From NCBI GenBank assembly GCA_003254885.1, contig QANT01007775.1, positions 1 to 37,417 on the forward strand: a stretch of 37,417 nt of DNA, written 5' to 3'. The notes under the pieces were generated by a model, which was not told the origin of the DNA, did no database searches, and saw nothing but the letters and a program-made list of their open reading frames with translations. This stretch comes from Purshia tridentata. Its lineage: Eukaryota > Streptophyta > Magnoliopsida > Rosales > Rosaceae. Positions 11,272 through 22,352 of this stretch are shown here, piece after piece; position 1 is the first letter of the stretch, and every line of letters starts with the position of its first letter. The translations under genes were made by a program, and so were the position numbers.

Positions 11272-12201
11272 CTACATGATAGAGCAGGCATTTGGGTTGT
11301 CATCACTGAACATGACGGTGTAGCGATCGTCGACAGCAGTCTCGGTGATGGTGGCAGTGACGGGGACGCTCCTAACCATGTTGGGAGGTGCCTTCTTGTC
11401 GTAGGCCTGAGAAACATAAGGATGGGCCACCAGAGTGTACGGAACGTAAGGCCACAACTCACACTTCTTCTTGGTCGACTGAGCTGCCTTCAACACTTTC
11501 TTTGAATCTACGTACCCTGTCACACTTGCCTTCTGCTGCTTCATGTCGATGTCCACAGATTTAGCCCCTAGTAGTAGTAGTAGTAGTACCATCAAAATTA
11601 ATTAATTAATTCCCATCATCACAAATTTTAAATACCAAAAATATGGCCTCGTTTGGTGTCTAGGATTGGATTGGAAAGGATAAATGATAAATTCATGTGT
11701 ATTTAAGGAAAAAGATGGAGTGTTTTTCTAACTTAAAGGAAGAAGAGGGAAATAAAATGGCTTAGCTACAAGGAAAATGTTATCCTTGCTAATCCCCACC
11801 ATTTTGAGGGGATTGGAAAGAATAAGTTTTCTTCATAATTTATCTATCTTATTCCCATCTTCTTTCTTCAATTTAGAAATTTCTTCTTCAAATACTCATA
11901 AATTTGCCACTTATCCTTTCCAATCCAATCCTAGACACCAAACGAGGCCTATTAGTTAGACAAACTCACCGGTCACCATACAAGATCGAGAAGAAGAAAC
12001 CAAAAAAAAAAAAAAAANAAAAAAAAAACGGGATAAGGTACCTTTGACACCAGAGAGGACCTGCTTGACCTTGCGGGCACAGCCCTCACAGTCCATCCTG
12101 ATTTTGACGGCTACGGTTTGTATTTGCTTCTTCTTCTTCTTGCCTTTTCTGGCGCTGCTTAGTAAATCTGAAAAGTACTCCAGAGTTCCTTGAACTCCCA
12201 T
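11272..12201 (-). CDS. HIPP: Heavy-metal-associated isoprenylated plant protein (HIPP)
   Basis: Two exons, 12201-12042 and 11567-11272, joined at a phase-1 GT-AG intron, encode 151 residues, the usual size for this subgroup. An N-terminal basic stretch (KKKKK, residues 21-25) precedes a heavy-metal-associated (HMA) ferredoxin-like fold. Its metal-binding MxCxxC is M36-D-C-E-G-C41. The second exon supplies the rest of the fold (DIDMKQQKASVTGYVDSKKV) and the subgroup-conserved segment WPYVPYTLVAHPYVSQAYDK. The protein ends in CSIM, a CaaX box for farnesylation at Cys148, which would attach it to membranes. HIPPs bind cadmium, copper or zinc and interact with stress transcription factors; closest in memory are Arabidopsis HIPP20/22/24. 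The intron carries a 305-bp MITE. Confidence 0.95.
11569..11588. repeat. TAG/CTA trinucleotide repeat at the HIPP intron 3' splice site
   Basis: On the gene strand this is a run of CTACTACTA ending directly in the acceptor TAG before exon 2. Each repeat unit resembles a weak acceptor only if read as TAG, which it is not on this strand. The run replaces an ordinary polypyrimidine tract. Confidence 0.7.
11645..11949. mobile_element. Complete 305-bp MITE in the HIPP intron (copy 1 of a family; PIF/Harbinger-like)
   Basis: The ends are perfect inverted repeats of about 39 bp: it starts GGCCTCGTTTGGTGTCTAGG and the right end is the exact reverse complement. The trinucleotide TAT flanks both sides (11642-11644 and 11950-11952), a 3-bp target duplication as produced by PIF/Harbinger transposases. 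There is no coding capacity. It accounts for most of the 474-bp HIPP intron. A second copy lies at 26261-26504. Confidence 0.88.
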
Positions 12202-12525
12202 TTTTACTTTCTTTCAAAGGTTGTTGGTCTTAGACAAGCTAATTATGTAGCTGGAGGATATAGCTAGCTAGTACTACTAAACAAATCAAAAATGTAGAAA
12301 GCTTGAGGATTCAAGAGCTAGCTTATTATGGAGAGCTGGAAAAGGGTTTTCAGTACAGGTTAAACAAGGCTACATGTAATCAAAAAATGTGTACTTGAAG
12401 GAAATGCTTGTTAAGATAGAGAGCTGTAAAGGCATGCAATTAAGAGAGGTTGAAGGTGGAAGCTAGAGAGAGGGAGGTACACACCGGTCTTGGTCTTGCA
12501 GTACTCTTGCTGGATTCTATGGATA

Positions 12526-12533
12526 TATTTATA
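12526..12533 (-). promoter_or_regulatory. TATA box of the HIPP gene
   Basis: On the minus strand the sequence reads CCCTATAAATATATCC, a canonical plant TATAAATA. It lies about 325 bp upstream of the HIPP ATG, which implies a leader of roughly 290-300 nt if the box is used. Confidence 0.6.
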
Positions 12534-12914
12534 GGGAGATCATCAAACAGATGGCTCATAGAAACATGCAAGAGAAATAAAATAAATTAATTAAACAAAT
12601 AATTAAGAAAAAGAAAAAGGAAAGTGACATGTCGTAGAAACTGTAGGAAACTTCGCTAAAACTGAAATACCATGTGGATTCCCTTCTTTAACTCTAAAGA
12701 GCATGAGATTAAAAGCAAATGGTTTAAAGCTGCTAATTTAGTAACCACTCTAGGTCTTATGTGGCCTAACACTTTTGTCCTACACAGACCTCTTCTCCAA
12801 GAATAGTCATTTTATAAGACTATTTTATCATCTCAACCGAGCATATTTTGTATCATTCTAATAAAAATAAAATTTATCAATATTAAACCCAGATGCAAAA
12901 GTCTCAATTTTAAT

Positions 12915-13152
12915 CACTACAACAAAAACATGCGTTACTTGCAGATTCAAAACGTTAGAAATACCATCACTAGTGGCATTTTATTGTATTTTGCTATAGG
13001 TTGCGACGCTAAAGGTTCTTGGTGGCAGATTGAAAATGATGTAGCGGTTCAATCCGTCATTAAAAGACTTACTGAAATGCGGGTATTGAAACAGACAAAA
13101 GAATCTAATCCGCTACTGCAATTCTCGGATAATAGCCAAATTTGTTGTAGTG
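12915..13152. mobile_element. Miniature CACTA (En/Spm) element, 238 bp
   Basis: It starts CACTACAACAAA and ends TTTGTTGTAGTG, a perfect 12-bp inverted repeat with the CACTA signature. AAT flanks both sides (12912-12914 and 13153-13155), the 3-bp duplication expected of this superfamily. It carries no transposase. A 77-residue reading frame runs through it, but this looks accidental. It inserted about 380 bp upstream of the HIPP TATA box. Confidence 0.88.
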
Positions 13153-14221
13153 AATTAGAATAATACAAGACATTATTAGTTAAAATCGTATAAAACATGA
13201 TTAGCTAAAATTATAAGACATAATTCATTAATTAACATCATAACCTCGACATGAAAAGGGTAGTGATCGAGCCCCTAAAAAGGCCAAAAAAAGACCAAAG
13301 GTACATATACCTTGCCTAAAAACAGTGCTTTAAGTAAACCTAGGTGGCTAGTTTTGCCAGCAAAATCCAACCTTTGTGGGTGTTGAAAAAGAGGAAGAGA
13401 AGAGTTCAATGCTTTGGGTACACGAAAGGGAAGGGAAAGTAAGCAACAGTAAAGTCTGACAGTAACGCTTGTCAAAAGTTTGAATGCATGATTTGATAAA
13501 CAAATACATGCACAACAATATTATTAAATGGGACTAGTACTACTACTACTGGATAATGGATATAATAGAGTTGGATGGCATCAGCAGCTGCCACGTTTCA
13601 AAAGATCTGCATGAAACGCGGCCTAACTCAGATATCAATGGCTGAGAAGGAGCCAGGTGGCAGCAGTAGCTTCAAATGGAGCTGGTGGTTATTGTCCACT
13701 TGTGAATTTGTATTGGTGATTAATGGGGGTTTGTTTGGTCGGTGGGACTATAGGAAAAATAAAGGTGTGATAAAGAATATATTAACAAAGCCACAAATTT
13801 TAAATGAGTCCGATTGGTTTTTGCCAAATGGAAGCAAGCTGGACTAAGACTCTGAGTCTATGAGTATTTGAAAACTTCACCATGAACATTTAATTTAAGG
13901 TTTCTTGGCCACCACCATTTCCATGAAAACGAAGGTTTTTCTTTCTTTCTTTCTTTAATTAGAAGAGGGAAGATTCTTAGGGATGTTGTTAATGTGGGAT
14001 TGACTTCACATTTAGGTGCATGTTTTCTCTAAAATCACGCCAACATCCTAGGTTCTACACACAGGAATTATTTATGCAAGTCCTTAAATTACATTAAATT
14101 AAATTGGTCGGTTGTTGTACGAAATTGTTGTATGAACTCTAGATATCTTGAATTAATGGTGGGAAAAAAGAATGAATATATTTTGGAGATTGAAAGAAAA
14201 TGCATGCTTCATGAAGTATGA

Positions 14222-14310
14222 ATGGCTCAATGATCGAGCATTTGGTGCAATATTATATAGTCTCTCTTTTGTAAAAAGAGAGATTAAATTCAAATCTCAT
14301 TCATGATAAT
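14222..14310 (+). mobile_element. tRNA-derived SINE-like fragment
   Basis: TGGCTCAATGATCGAGCATT resembles the A box of a tRNA-type RNA polymerase III promoter. About 50 bp downstream, AAATTCAAATCTC resembles a degenerate B box. The spacing and order fit the head of a tRNA-derived plant SINE. No target duplication or tail was defined, so this is tentative. Confidence 0.35.
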
Positions 14311-14470
14311 TTTTTATTAATAAAATTCAGTTTGGCTATCAAAATATACTTAAAATGTGCTCATAAATAATTAGCTATTTATATATATGGTATATAAATA
14401 AAATTAAAATATATTAAATTATTTGACATGTTATATTGTTAAGTCTTACAAGTATGGAAAATCTCATGAC

Positions 14471-14638
14471 GAGAGCAGATTGCATACCCACTTTGATACC
14501 CGTTTTAGTACCAGTTTTATATCTTAGCCATCCCTCCTAACTCTTCTTTCCCTTTTTTCCTCTCTACTCGCTCTTTAAAGACTAAGATATAAAGTTGGGT
14601 ACAAAAATAGATACCAAAGTAGGTATGCAATTGCTCTC
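14471..14638. mobile_element. 168-bp Mutator-type MITE
   Basis: The left end starts GAGAGCAGATTGCATACC and the reverse complement of the right end starts GAGAGCAATTGCATACC. The inverted repeat continues with minor mismatches for about 60 bp to TTTATATCTTAG on each side. The 9-bp sequence TCTCATGAC is perfectly repeated at 14462-14470 and 14639-14647, the duplication length typical of Mutator-like elements. No coding capacity. Confidence 0.88.
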
Positions 14639-16801
14639 TCTCATGACTATTTTCATTACTATGCTGCCCTCTTCACTCTTCACCAAACATATGAACCAAT
14701 ACCTTACAGTTTCTTAAAATATCCCAAGATAGAACATGGTGGTATCTCTGTGCTTGTGTTCAAACACTCAAGACTGCCACACTGCCACAAGTTTATAGTA
14801 GCACCTTTGAGGTCCCTAATTAATCATATTATCCTATGCATTACAATTTCTGCAGAGCAGGGTTCCAATTATGGAGAAGGCTCTTTTTCCCCTTTTTGGC
14901 CATTAGATAAGGCTCATCTTTATTTGTCCTATAGATGGAAAGCATCAATTCACTGTCTTATTTTTATTTGTAAATATTGTCTTTTCTTGGGGTGTTTAAT
15001 CATTCACTAAAGCATCTCATGTGTATGGGTTCATAATTGGTGTTGGCATGCACGTCATTCTAGTATATGTTCAACAATGCTGTCATCAGATTTCTTCTTT
15101 ATATAATGTCTCAATAGTATCTTACTTATCACATATCAGAAACAAATGAATTTTAGAATGAACTCAAAATTTAATAAATGAAATTCTTTCATATCATTTG
15201 GTAAATATAATAATATTAATTGAATTGAAATTTTATAATATTAGGTGTTAGAAAGTGTACATGAGCAAAAAAAGTGATGGATTTATATTATTTTTTGTGT
15301 GAGGAGAAAAGGCGCGAGTGAAGACTTAGCATATAGAGTAATAATAGAGGTACCACATTTTTAATACCACATATATACTGTTCTTTTAATAGAGGTAGGT
15401 TAAGTGAATCAACAATGTTATACTTACCACATTTTTATACCATAATTTTATATCATCTTATGTGACAATCTACGTAACATTCATATATTGGACACTAAAA
15501 AAATAAAAATAAAAATCTTAAAAATAAAGAAATACTTTACCAGTACAATAATAATACATAAAACATTATAACAAATATAATATAAAAATATAATAACAAT
15601 AGATATTGTAAGTGAATCTCATTTCTTAAAAATGTGTAAATCATATCGTACCAAAATGTTTAAAATTATTATTACATAAAGAATAATATATTCAAATCAG
15701 CTTGACACGACTCACTACATAACCCCATACAGAGTGGTTTTTCTTTATTTTTTATTTACAAAGTTGATTGTCTAGAATGGCTTTTGGGCACTGTGGAAGA
15801 TACCCTATATGAAAGTTGTCAGGCACCAACCCGCAAGAACAACACACCAAAATTATATGAAGTGTACGTTCAGTAAGAACTTAAATAATTTGACCCACAA
15901 AAAACAGAGTAGGCTTCTTGCAGGTGGCATACCTACCCTTGCTCAAAAGAAATTTTGTGAAAGAGAAAATGCTAGAAAAAAGTAAAAGGTGGCTATACGA
16001 ACACCATATAAGATACAAATAGATCTATCGGTTCACAAATTTATATCTGATATAAACAAATAAACCCATCAAGATTGAAAAATTGAAAGTGTGTTTATTT
16101 GTTATTCGTGCACGTACCATAAACAAAAGAAAACTGGTATACCAACAACTTATCAAACTACCTAATCAAAGATCCCTCCTGTTTCCAACCTTTTTTGAGA
16201 GGAATACGTGTGACAATCACAATTGCCTTATCCTCCAAGTATATATTAAAAGGAGAATCCACCAGGGGCTTAAATTCCGACATAGCTCAATTTAGCAGTG
16301 GGAAATTATGTCTTATTTTAAGCAATCAGATCCTGGAACCATGATTTTCGCAACTTTCAGAATGTTTAATACTAAATACAACAGAAAATAACAATGATGT
16401 CTGTATCAATGCCCCAATCTGTATTATTAATCCCAAAAAGAAAAGAACATGTCATTTTCATTGGAAATTAGGTCTCTCATAAGATTTGCTAATCAATTTT
16501 CCACAAGATTTAGTTGGAAAAGCTGTCAAACTTGTGACAATAATTTGAAAATAAACAAAGATAATAGATCAAATCTAAGGAGCTCAGAAACAACTACGTG
16601 TTCCATTAGCAACATAAAAAAAGGGGACACACAAAAACAAGATATATATGAACCGAAAGTAGATACACCAGTGGAAAGCTCTTTCAGTCTTCCCAACACT
16701 AAATAATACAAAAACCAACAGGAGAAAAGTAAAGAGACCCGTTCAATTTGGGAAAGCTCGACAAAAATATACAGAATATTTTATTTACACGTGGCAGAGG
16801 T

Positions 16802-18625
16802 TCAACTGGATAAGATTAATAGCATTAGCACCAATAATGAACTTGTTAAAGGGAGCAGGAGGAGAATTTGCCTGGGTGCTGCTACAGAGGGATTGGAGGA
16901 TGCCTTCTTGGCAATGTCAGGCGCAGCTGCATGAGTGTTTGGGATACTCTGTTGCTCACTCGTTGGCAGTTGGCCTGTTGACCCATTATTTGGTGTGGGA
17001 TTAACCCTCTTTCCATTGCTATTATCTTCACCTGTAAATTCAGATTAGGTTAACATTAACTCCAAATGCAACATGAAGAATACTAGGACAAAACCAAGGA
17101 CAAATTTGTATATTTGTCCCTGTAGTTTGGGTCATTTTCCACTTTAATTTCTGTAGTTTCAACTTTTACAATCGAGTCCTTGTAGTTAGTTAAGGTTAGC
17201 AATTAAGAACAGGTCAATAATTTGATGCTTATAGTTTGAGTCAGTTTCCACTTTGGCCCCCAGTTCAGAACACCAAAATCCCTAAATTTCTAATATAATG
17301 GTATGTAATGGCGGAATGGACTGTTATTGAGCTCTGAACACGAGCATCACATGCAGATTCTGTCAATTTAATTGACAGAAGGTCTGATTTTCCTTAATTG
17401 TTAACATTAACTAACTAGAGGAACTCGATTGCAAAAATTGATAGTAAGTGAACTGATGATGTATTGAACGATAGTGCAAAGAGTAACCAAGAGAAGATAA
17501 AGAAATAAATGATTAAGTAATCACACAATGCAAACACATGGTTTACGTGGGCAGTACCTGCCCTATATTCACAAGCCTTCACTCAAGGCTTGGATTACAA
17601 CATCAACTTGAAAGTACCATATATGAAGAGGCTCAGAACAAACCACTTGAGAATTTCTCATCACTTTACAAGCCATGAGACAGTTGCTATGTCACAACTC
17701 ACAACCCCTAGATCTATGTGCCCATCTAACTTCCATACACTGTGACCAACACATGATATGGCTTAGAATCCACAAGTATTGGAAGACTCTTTAGTTGCTA
17801 CTCAGAAATGGAGAGTACTAAAGAAAAGCTTACTCTCTAGGTCCCAAGCCTTTTAGAGGGACTGCAATACCAGTCCATCTGAAGGTCCATACTTTCCTTC
17901 CCACAGTACTAATTTAGGGTACAGTGCACCATATTATTGTTAATATGATGATTGGTGGGGAAAGGTTAATATCTGATGAGGGATATTAAATAACAATGCA
18001 AGCAATATAGTTTAAAAGAAGGTGATCTAAACAAGAAAGCCCCAAAATCCAATGCATTCAAATAATGCTACAAAAGCTTAATTAGAATCACATGTACACA
18101 TGGAAATAAATTTAACATAAGCAAAATGGGTACACCGCATTAGATAACAGAAAGACCAATAGCATCCGGCCACCAGCAGATTTTAAACAAAAAACAAGAG
18201 AAAAGCCTGCCCAAACTTGCACTAAGAAAGTTGGGCCACAGGTTTTTTCATTCTACATCAATTTTTCATAAGCAGTTTAGAGTGACACATTTATATTAAG
18301 CTGTTCAACAATTCAAAGAATCATAAACAGAAACTTTGTCCATTTTTATTTCTAGATTAAGATTTTCAGTTTATAATATCATATCTAAATTTTTCTTTAA
18401 ATGAGATCTGCAGTTTTTGCATGTTGAAGACTCAAAGTAGATGAGAAGCAAAGCTTTTTGGCTTAAAAAGCTAAACTTTCAGTGTGCAAAAGTAGAAAAC
18501 TTTCATATTACTTACAATGGGCATTAGACCAACCCAGCTTCAGATTTTCCCTGTCGAAAACCATGCGATAACCCACCATGAAGTTCTCTGCAACACAAAT
18601 GTTTATCCAAGTCATCAAATATATC

Positions 18626-18658
<33 letters not shown>

Positions 18659-21311
18659 TAATGGTTTAGGAATGCAAAACACGCATAGAGGTCTACTCAC
18701 GTCCAATGATACCATAGTCATCATCTGTCCTCAGTAAAGTTAAACAGAATATAGTAAAATTCTGCAACAAAAATTTGAATGTGTTTATTATAATAAGCAC
18801 AGTAAAAAAAAATCAAACATGCCAAATTAACACCTGCATGTTGTACTTGTCATAAACTGAATAAAATGCCTTGAAGATTTTCTGCGCTCAGTGAGTAAAA
18901 TTGCTTACCTGATTAGACTCAGAAAATACTGGCTTATGAACTAGAAAGCTTTGGTTCAAGGGGAACATGAGTTTCATTGTAGGAATGTTAAGCAACTCCC
19001 ATGAGCTTTGTATCACAAGAAAACAACAGAGATTCAGTTAGGTAGAACCGTAGAAATGGGAAAAAGGTTTTACAAAGCTTCCTTGGCTAAAATCCAAACC
19101 TGACATTATAGCAGTAGTTCCAGGGGGACTGTTGGAGGCTAATTCTAGTAGCATTGACTTGTTTGTCAAACTGAAATAATCAAATAGTCATTTTTTAGGA
19201 AGCTTAACAATAGAGGTTATGTTTCATAAAATTAAAAGGAATAAAACCAGCACCTCCAAGACAATTCTTTTATAAACTTCAGTTGGAACATATGTAAAAG
19301 ATGAGCCACTGTCGACTAGTGCTTGGAATCCAGTTTGCTTGAGACAGGAACTCCCAACACAAAAGCGCTCCACTCCAACAGAATAGACCACACTGAAACA
19401 ATTAACAGGAAATTTATAAAAGGGTTTCCCAAGGAAGCTAGAGCCTCTACAAGGACTAAGGAGCAGCTCTAAGAAGTTATTTAGCTAATAAAACCAACAG
19501 CAATTGAAGGGTCACATACTATTTTTCTCCTATAGGCAAGAAAAGAGTCGATTGTTGGGCAAGACGCCCTTGGTCACCAAATAGAATTATCCCTGAACCA
19601 TTGTCATCAAAACAGAGTGAAAATGAGTTCTGAATCATTCCTGCTTTTGCAAGTATGCTTGGAACTGAAATCTCCCCAGGTCCCAATCCCATGACACCAT
19701 CAGGAGCAGCTCCATCCAAATAGTTACCACTTTGCTTCCTACCACAGCTGAATTGTTTAAAAAACAAAAAACATCAAGTCTTAGTAAAAACAAAATCATG
19801 GCTTTATGATATCCTTGCATTGTCCCCCACTCCCAAATAAGACAAGCAGACGGCAACATGAAAACACACCCAAAAATGACTGAAGCCTGTACAGAACTTG
19901 GTGTTGTATTTTTGGATGTCAAATGTAAAACATCCTCAACAAGAAATCCAGAAGTCGTAGTATTTTCTGACTTGTACTGAACAATGTAAGGGCAAGGCTC
20001 CTCTGGACCTTTGCAACTGGTGCTTGATTTGCAAAACTGGTGACTGCAACTTAGCTTTTTGCCGGTGCTTGATGAAGATGGGCTGTACTCATTTAGATCC
20101 CTATCCTGCACCATAGATGCTCCAAAAATGGGGGAGCACCTGCCAATCAATCATTGGAATTAACTGCTAAACCCGTTACCATTACTAGGCTAATAGCTGA
20201 AGTACTTAATTACAAGTCTAAACAAATGATGTCTACAATTACGGTGTTTCTTTTAGGAAAATTTTTAGTTATAGTCCTTAATTAGATCAAAAAATTGATC
20301 GAGTACTCAATTGAAAATAAGGTATAGTTAAAGTCTTTTTGCTAAAATTTTCCATTTATTTTAATCTCTTTTAAATCTGTTTTGCTACATGGGTTCCCAA
20401 AATAGTTCAATTATCTTGATCAAATGAAACGCTTGGAATTCGTGGTAGAAGCTAAGCAGTCAAACGGATACTAGAACTGATATTTTAAAGTGGGTATTAC
20501 CAAGCTTTTTTTCATAATGGAATTCCCAGGCCTAAACATAAAAGAAACAAGTTGAATTCGAATTTGAAACCTCCAACATTATTTGGAGAAATAAAACTAA
20601 ACAAATAGCTAGTAGTGCTAGAAATTCCGTATATGTATCCCACATATAAGTATTTTCATTGACTCATACATGTGTATTTGGTATTCAAATTTGGGAAATT
20701 AGAATTTAAAAGTAATTATTGAATAATAAAAAAATGCAATTAGAGATGGTAAAGCCTAAAGGTACCAAAGTTTGGTAGTAAGAAGCAGACAAAGGAGCAC
20801 ATTGTATGCAATCACATGGGACCCAAAGCAGATCGCTCCCAGCATCCAATGCAACCATAAATGAAACATTCGGTGTACCTATGTCAATCCACGTATAATG
20901 TAACCTGAAAAATAAAATCAAATATATTATAAGAAAAACAAAGTTTTTTTTAAAAAAAAAACTTTATTTTTGTTTTCTGAGGAACCAAACAGAACCGAAT
21001 CCCACTCACCAATCGAGCTCGTTTCCGAAGAACAAGGTCTGGCTTCCTTCGGAGGGGAAGAGACGGTCGAACTTGGAGCCGAGCTTCATTCTGTGCCGCT
21101 TCAGATCGCTTTTCAGAAGCAGCTCGAAGTAGTCCAAGCTGTTCCTCTTCGGCCAAGACTTGGAGGACGCGTTGACGCCACTCCTCGACTCCCACACGGC
21201 CTTGGCCTCCTCGGAGAAGCGGTGGATGAGCTTCGAGGACAATGTGAGCGAGAGCGAACCGTTTAGGAAGAGGCAAGCCGATAGTAGTAAGAGAAGGACG
21301 CTAATCGCCAT
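16802..21311 (-). CDS. Nepenthesin-like aspartic protease (aspartic proteinase-like protein 1 type), probably GPI-anchored
   Basis: Ten exons on the minus strand: 21311-21010, 20904-20766, 20105-19870, 19747-19520, 19392-19254, 19170-19100, 19005-18909, 18761-18701, 18587-18516, 17031-16802. All are GT-AG and in frame, giving 524 residues. Residues 1-22 are a signal peptide (VLLLLLSACLFLNG). The mature enzyme is a family A1 protease: first catalytic motif D121-A-G-S in ALDAGSDLLWVPCDC, second D329-S-G-S in LVDSGSSFTYVP. Many paired cysteines fit the nepenthesin-like insert (CSHQFCKSSTSC). A Ser/Pro/Asn-rich linker leads to a C-terminal hydrophobic tail (LLLLPLTSSLLVLMLLILSS), the layout of a GPI signal, so cell-surface proteolysis is expected. 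It matches, from memory, Arabidopsis At5g10080 in length and motif order. The DAG in place of DTG at the first aspartate is noted. Confidence 0.95.
17160..17440. mobile_element. Inverted-repeat element in the last intron of the protease gene
   Basis: The left arm at 17160-17208 (CAACTTTTACAATCGAGTCC onward) matches the reverse complement of 17391-17440 (CAATTTTTGCAATCGAGTTC onward) over about 49 bp with about 85% identity. They enclose about 180 bp. The 3' half also contains a short direct echo of the phrase TAGTTTGGGTCATTTTCCAC. This looks like a decayed non-autonomous DNA element. Confidence 0.6.
17441..18515. other. Remainder of the last intron of the protease gene
   Basis: About 1.1 kb of intron without coding signal. 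The stretch 17500-17930 (for example GGTTTACGTGGGCAGTACCT) has the less AT-rich, message-like texture of a retrotransposon LTR fragment, but no ends, primer-binding site or target duplication could be identified. Confidence 0.35.
18626..18658. repeat. Compound GT/GA microsatellite in a protease intron
   Basis: About six GT units pass directly into about ten GA units within the 113-bp intron between exons 8 and 9. Changes in length here would alter a very short intron. Confidence 0.85.
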
Positions 21312-21506
21312 GAGAAATCAAAGAGATAATAGTCGACGAAGAAGAAGGAGACGATGGAGCTTGAGTTTAGTTCAGAGGAGTGAGAGGCTGAGACTAGAGG
21401 CAGAAGACTTTGCAAAGTTACACCCGTGTGTGCGTAGTGCGCACTAGCTTCGGTTATGGAAGGTGAGTTTGTTGGGACTATTACTTAGGGGGTGCGCATT
21501 GCGCTT

Positions 21507-21512
21507 CACGTG
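21507..21512. promoter_or_regulatory. G-box (CACGTG) upstream of the protease gene
   Basis: A palindromic CACGTG lies about 196 bp before the protease ATG in the sequence GCGCTTCACGTGCTG, the binding site of bZIP and bHLH factors. Location is suitable for a proximal promoter element; use in vivo is inference. Confidence 0.4.
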
Positions 21513-21673
21513 CTGACTAGGAGAGCTGCAACCTATTATTAATTTATTGATGAAAAGAAATACAAAAAAGTCAATTGCTTTTCCTTTTTCAAATTCTAAA
21601 AGCGGGATGGGTTGATAAGCCAGCTCATTTTACTTTTGACTCTTTTTGAGTAAAAATCCTCATTTCAAATTCA

Positions 21674-22352
21674 CAATTTTAAATAAGAGAAATATTATCC
21701 TCCTTTCTTTGATTCACATTTTTCCCCACTTTTAATTTTTATTCTTTATTATTTTCATTTTAATCATGACTCTTCATTTTTTAACCCTTTGAAATTGTTG
21801 GATGATCTTTTTTTTCTTTTATTACATTGAATGTGATTGAACTATAAACTTAATTTAATCTTAACTCTTATCTTGCATATCCTCGCCACTTAAATTAATT
21901 CTAAAAGTTTAAATTGCTGATGATTTCAACTCTAAGATTGTATATAACCATTTTTGTATAAATGTATTTTATATTTTAATTACTTAGACATAAATTTTAA
22001 TAATAAATAAACCAATTTTAAATAAGAGATATTTTATCTCCTTCTTTAATTCACATTTTCACCAGTGTTAACTTTTATTCTTTATTATTTTTATTTTACG
22101 GTGTATTTTATGATTAGGACCATTCATTTTTTAAATCTTTGAAATAGTTGGATTTTTTTTTTCTTTTGTTACATTGGAGATGATTGAACTATGAACTTAG
22201 TCTACTTTTAATCCTTATCTTGCCTATCCTCGCCACTTAGATTAACCCTAAAAGGTTAAATTGTTGGATGATTTCAACCCTAATATAAAAATCATTTTTG
22301 TATAAATGTATTCTATATTTTAATTACTTATACATACATGTTAATAATGTAC
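21674..22352. repeat. Diverged tandem duplication, unit about 339 bp
   Basis: Two successive copies (about 21674-22012 and 22013-22352) share the same order of landmarks: AAATAAGAGA, CTTTTATTCTTTATTATTTT-like text, GTTGGAT followed by a T-run, GATTGAACTAT, CTATCCTCGCCACTTA (CATATCCTCGCCACTTA in copy 1), and TTTTTGTATAAATGTATT. They differ by numerous substitutions and small indels, so the duplication is not recent. Non-coding, in the spacer between the protease and eL30 genes. Confidence 0.8.

Larger units (their letters stand above)
13153..16801. other. Intergenic region between the HIPP and aspartic protease genes
   Basis: About 3.6 kb holding a SINE-like fragment, a Mutator-type MITE, and, at its right edge, the probable 3' UTR of the protease gene. 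Reading frames at 13575-13847 and 14750-15010 (plus strand) start with ATG but have no recognisable domain and sit in AT-rich DNA. The stretch 15340-15650 is very AT-rich with recurring TACCACATTTTTA motifs and may be another decayed MITE. Confidence 0.5.

Noticed and set aside
13575..13847. Plus-strand frame of 90 codons starting MASAAATFQK
   Set aside because: Good-looking ATG but no domain, no homology that I recognise, and the second half is AT-rich with spacer-like composition. Transcript evidence would be needed.
14750..15010. Plus-strand frame of 86 codons
   Set aside because: Cys/Leu/His-rich translation without motif or splice context; typical chance frame in intergenic DNA.
20970..21447. 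Plus-strand frames over the first exon of the aspartic protease
   Set aside because: They overlap a confirmed signal-peptide exon on the other strand, lack a recognisable domain, and owe their openness to the higher GC content there.
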